Source: Emcibacter sp.
GTDB lineage: Bacteria; Pseudomonadota; Alphaproteobacteria; Sphingomonadales; Emcibacteraceae
Assembly: GCA_023142175.1 (NCBI GenBank)
Contig: JAGLJX010000338.1
Location: 1-7,642 of the forward strand
Reading direction: 5' to 3'
DNA: 7,642 bases
Under the pieces are notes generated by a model. It was not told the DNA's origin. It made no database searches and was given only the letters and a program-made list of their open reading frames with translations. Below, in pieces: positions 6,670 to 7,642 of this stretch. The position numbers were made by a program, and so were the translations under genes. Position 1 is the first letter of the stretch. Every line of letters begins with the position of its first letter.

Positions 6670-6698
6670 AGACTACACTACCGACCCCGCTTTGTCAA
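6670..6698 (-). promoter_or_regulatory. Predicted promoter of the phage/GTA operon
   Basis: A perfect TTGACA (6698-6693) is followed, after exactly 17 bases, by TAGTCT (6675-6670), which keeps only three of the six -10 consensus positions. The weak -10 with a perfect -35 suggests dependence on an activator. It points toward terS and lies right behind the 3' end of the reductase gene. Transcription would begin near 6663. Confidence 0.5.
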
Positions 6699-6699
6699 G

Positions 6700-6739
6700 A
6701 GTTAATTCCTATTTTTTCCTATAATAGGCTATATTAACT
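6700..6739. promoter_or_regulatory. Operator-like cluster of direct and inverted repeats
   Basis: Within 40 bases upstream of the -35 box there are three overlapping symmetries. Inverted arms AGTTAAT (6700-6706) and ATTAACT (6733-6739) have centres 33 bp apart, about three helical turns. Two TTCCTAT direct repeats (6706-6712 and 6716-6722) lie one turn apart. A palindrome CCTATAATAGG covers 6718-6728. The region is AT-rich, so some symmetry may be chance, but its density and position make a regulator binding site likely. Confidence 0.45.
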
Positions 6740-6742
6740 TAT

Positions 6743-7519
6743 TTAGTCTGATTTTTTCAGGATTTTTTTTGCCACATTGACCACGTCGCCAGTGAAGTTG
6801 ATCATTTTCTGACCGCCATCCACGGGGATAGTCGTACCGTTGATTGAAGTGCTGGTGATCAGCAAATGCGCGGTTTGTGCAATATCTTCTGATTTGAGCG
6901 GTTCACCAACAAAATTCAGATGACTGGCCAGTTCGAAATTATCCGCGCTCTGGGTGCTGCTGATCAGGGTCAATCCCGGTGCTATGCCATTGACCCGCAG
7001 TTTAGGGCTTAAAGCCTGAGCCATGGTTTCTGTCGCACCCTTAAGGGCATATTTACTTAAGGTATAGGAATGGAAGTCCGGGTTCAGGGCAAAGACCTTG
7101 CTGTCGATAATGTTTATAACGCTGCCTTTTTCACCGTCCGGGATCAGATTATAAAGAGCGCGGGCCAGCTGCATAGGCGCACGCAGGTTGACATTCTGAT
7201 GGGAGGCAAAGCTCGCTTCGGTAAAATCAAGAAGTGCGTCATCCTCAAATTGTGAAGCGTTATTGATTATATGGCGCAGGGGATGATCAGAGTTATTGCA
7301 TTTCGATAACAATTCCTCGACCTGAGCATATTGATCAAGGTCGCATTGGACGATCGTACCATCGCCGCCATCTGCCTGAAGGCTTTTCAGGGTCTCTTCC
7401 GCCTCTGATTTGTCAGTATGATAATGCAGATAGATATAATAACCTTCACGGGCCATCTTTTCGGCAAGGCATTTTCCAATGCGTTTGCCGGCGGCCGTTA
7501 TGAGGATTGCCACTGCCAT
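6743..7519 (-). CDS. Pteridine-reductase-like short-chain dehydrogenase (FolM/PTR1-like)
   Basis: The 258-residue product has a full Rossmann fold. The cofactor loop is TAAGKRIG (8-15), where the usual TGxxxGxG is replaced by the Arg-containing form of pteridine reductases. LHYHTD (31-36) resembles the PTR1 segment that holds the NADPH phosphate. NNAS (86-89) is the normal SDR motif. The catalytic residues are Asp139 (IIDSK) in place of the usual Ser, Tyr152 and Lys156; the Asp with a 13-residue step to Tyr is the PTR1/FolM arrangement. PG (181-182) and DGG (234-236) follow. By family it would use NADPH to reduce a dihydropterin or dihydrofolate in the cytoplasm. The exact substrate is inferred. 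Its ATG follows the upstream stop codon with no gap, so it belongs to a chromosomal operon and is probably not part of the phage element. Confidence 0.8.
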   Translation of the reverse strand: MAVAILITAAGKRIGKCLAEKMAREGYYIYLHYHTDKSEAEETLKSLQADGGDGTIVQCDLDQYAQVEELLSKCNNSDHPLRHIINNASQFEDDALLDFTEASFASHQNVNLRAPMQLARALYNLIPDGEKGSVINIIDSKVFALNPDFHSYTLSKYALKGATETMAQALSPKLRVNGIAPGLTLISSTQSADNFELASHLNFVGEPLKSEDIAQTAHLLITSTSINGTTIPVDGGQKMINFTGDVVNVAKKILKKSD

Positions 7520-7642
7520 TTAAAGGCCCAGATCGTTGATGGACATATCTGCTCGTTGCCACCACGGCGGCTCCGCACCATCATAATGATCGGTACAGAT
7601 AACTTCCGCCGGATCGCCGCTGAAGGTGACGGTATTGGTTGG
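7520..7642 (-). CDS. C-terminal 40 codons of an unrecognised protein
   Basis: An open frame enters from the right edge and ends with TAA at 7522-7520, directly touching the ATG of the reductase. The visible residues include TVTFSGDPAEVICTDHYDG and, near the end, PPWWQRADMSINDLGL. The composition looks like real protein, and the codon use resembles the reductase. I do not recognise the family. The tight junction suggests co-transcription with the reductase, so a host metabolic gene is likely. Confidence 0.65.
   Translation of the reverse strand, partial: PTNTVTFSGDPAEVICTDHYDGAEPPWWQRADMSINDLGL

Noticed and set aside
6621..6737. Short plus-strand frame beginning ATGATG across the regulatory region
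   Set aside because: Only about 38 codons, no properly spaced ribosome site, no recognisable motif, and it covers a convincing promoter on the other strand.
6543..6742. tRNA gene or attachment site between the reductase gene and terS
   Set aside because: No cloverleaf can be drawn; the GGGTTCTCCCCC piece only vaguely recalls a T-arm. An att core cannot be recognised without the other end of the element.
1..7642. CRISPR array, insertion sequence or defence system
   Set aside because: No regularly spaced repeats, transposase, reverse transcriptase, nuclease-toxin or methylase genes were seen; all coding space is accounted for by phage structural and host genes.

Overview
The window looks like the 5' (packaging and head) half of a tailed-phage or gene-transfer-agent (GTA) structural cluster, joined directly to an ordinary chromosomal gene. 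Every supported gene lies on the minus strand, so transcription runs from high to low coordinates. The large terminase, the HK97-type portal, protease and capsid, and the small DUF6127-like protein most resemble alphaproteobacterial prophages and the Rhodobacter-type GTA cluster. Base composition is close to half G+C by eye. I infer an alphaproteobacterium of moderate GC; the genus cannot be read from the sequence.

Layout in transcription order. 7642-6743: the last 40 codons of an unrecognised protein, followed with no gap (TAA then ATG) by a pteridine-reductase-like short-chain dehydrogenase; this looks like host DNA. 6742-6543: a 200-base non-coding regulatory stretch holding an operator-like cluster of repeats, a promoter with a perfect TTGACA -35 box, an untranslated leader, and a terminator-like hairpin with seven Ts just before the first phage gene. 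6542-1332: small terminase, large terminase (TTG start), a 162-base gap, portal, DUF6127-like membrane protein, prohead protease and major capsid protein, mostly butted together or overlapping by a few bases. 1308-1277: a strong intrinsic terminator after the capsid gene. 1245-142: a repetitive fibre or decoration-type protein. 145-1: the start of a small membrane protein that overlaps it and runs off the window.

How the genes work together. The small terminase would recognise DNA, and the large terminase would cut it and pump it through the portal into a procapsid. The procapsid is built from the HK97-fold capsid protein and matured by the serine protease. The order terS-terL-portal-DUF6127-protease-capsid is that of the GTA head module (g1, g2, g3, g3.5, g4, g5). 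The cluster starts immediately beside a housekeeping-like gene, with no integrase, repressor or replication gene between them, which is also GTA-like. However, the gene after the capsid is a fibre-like protein, not the expected head-tail connector. The element is therefore either a variant GTA, a domesticated prophage, or one edge of a normal prophage whose other modules lie beyond the left edge.
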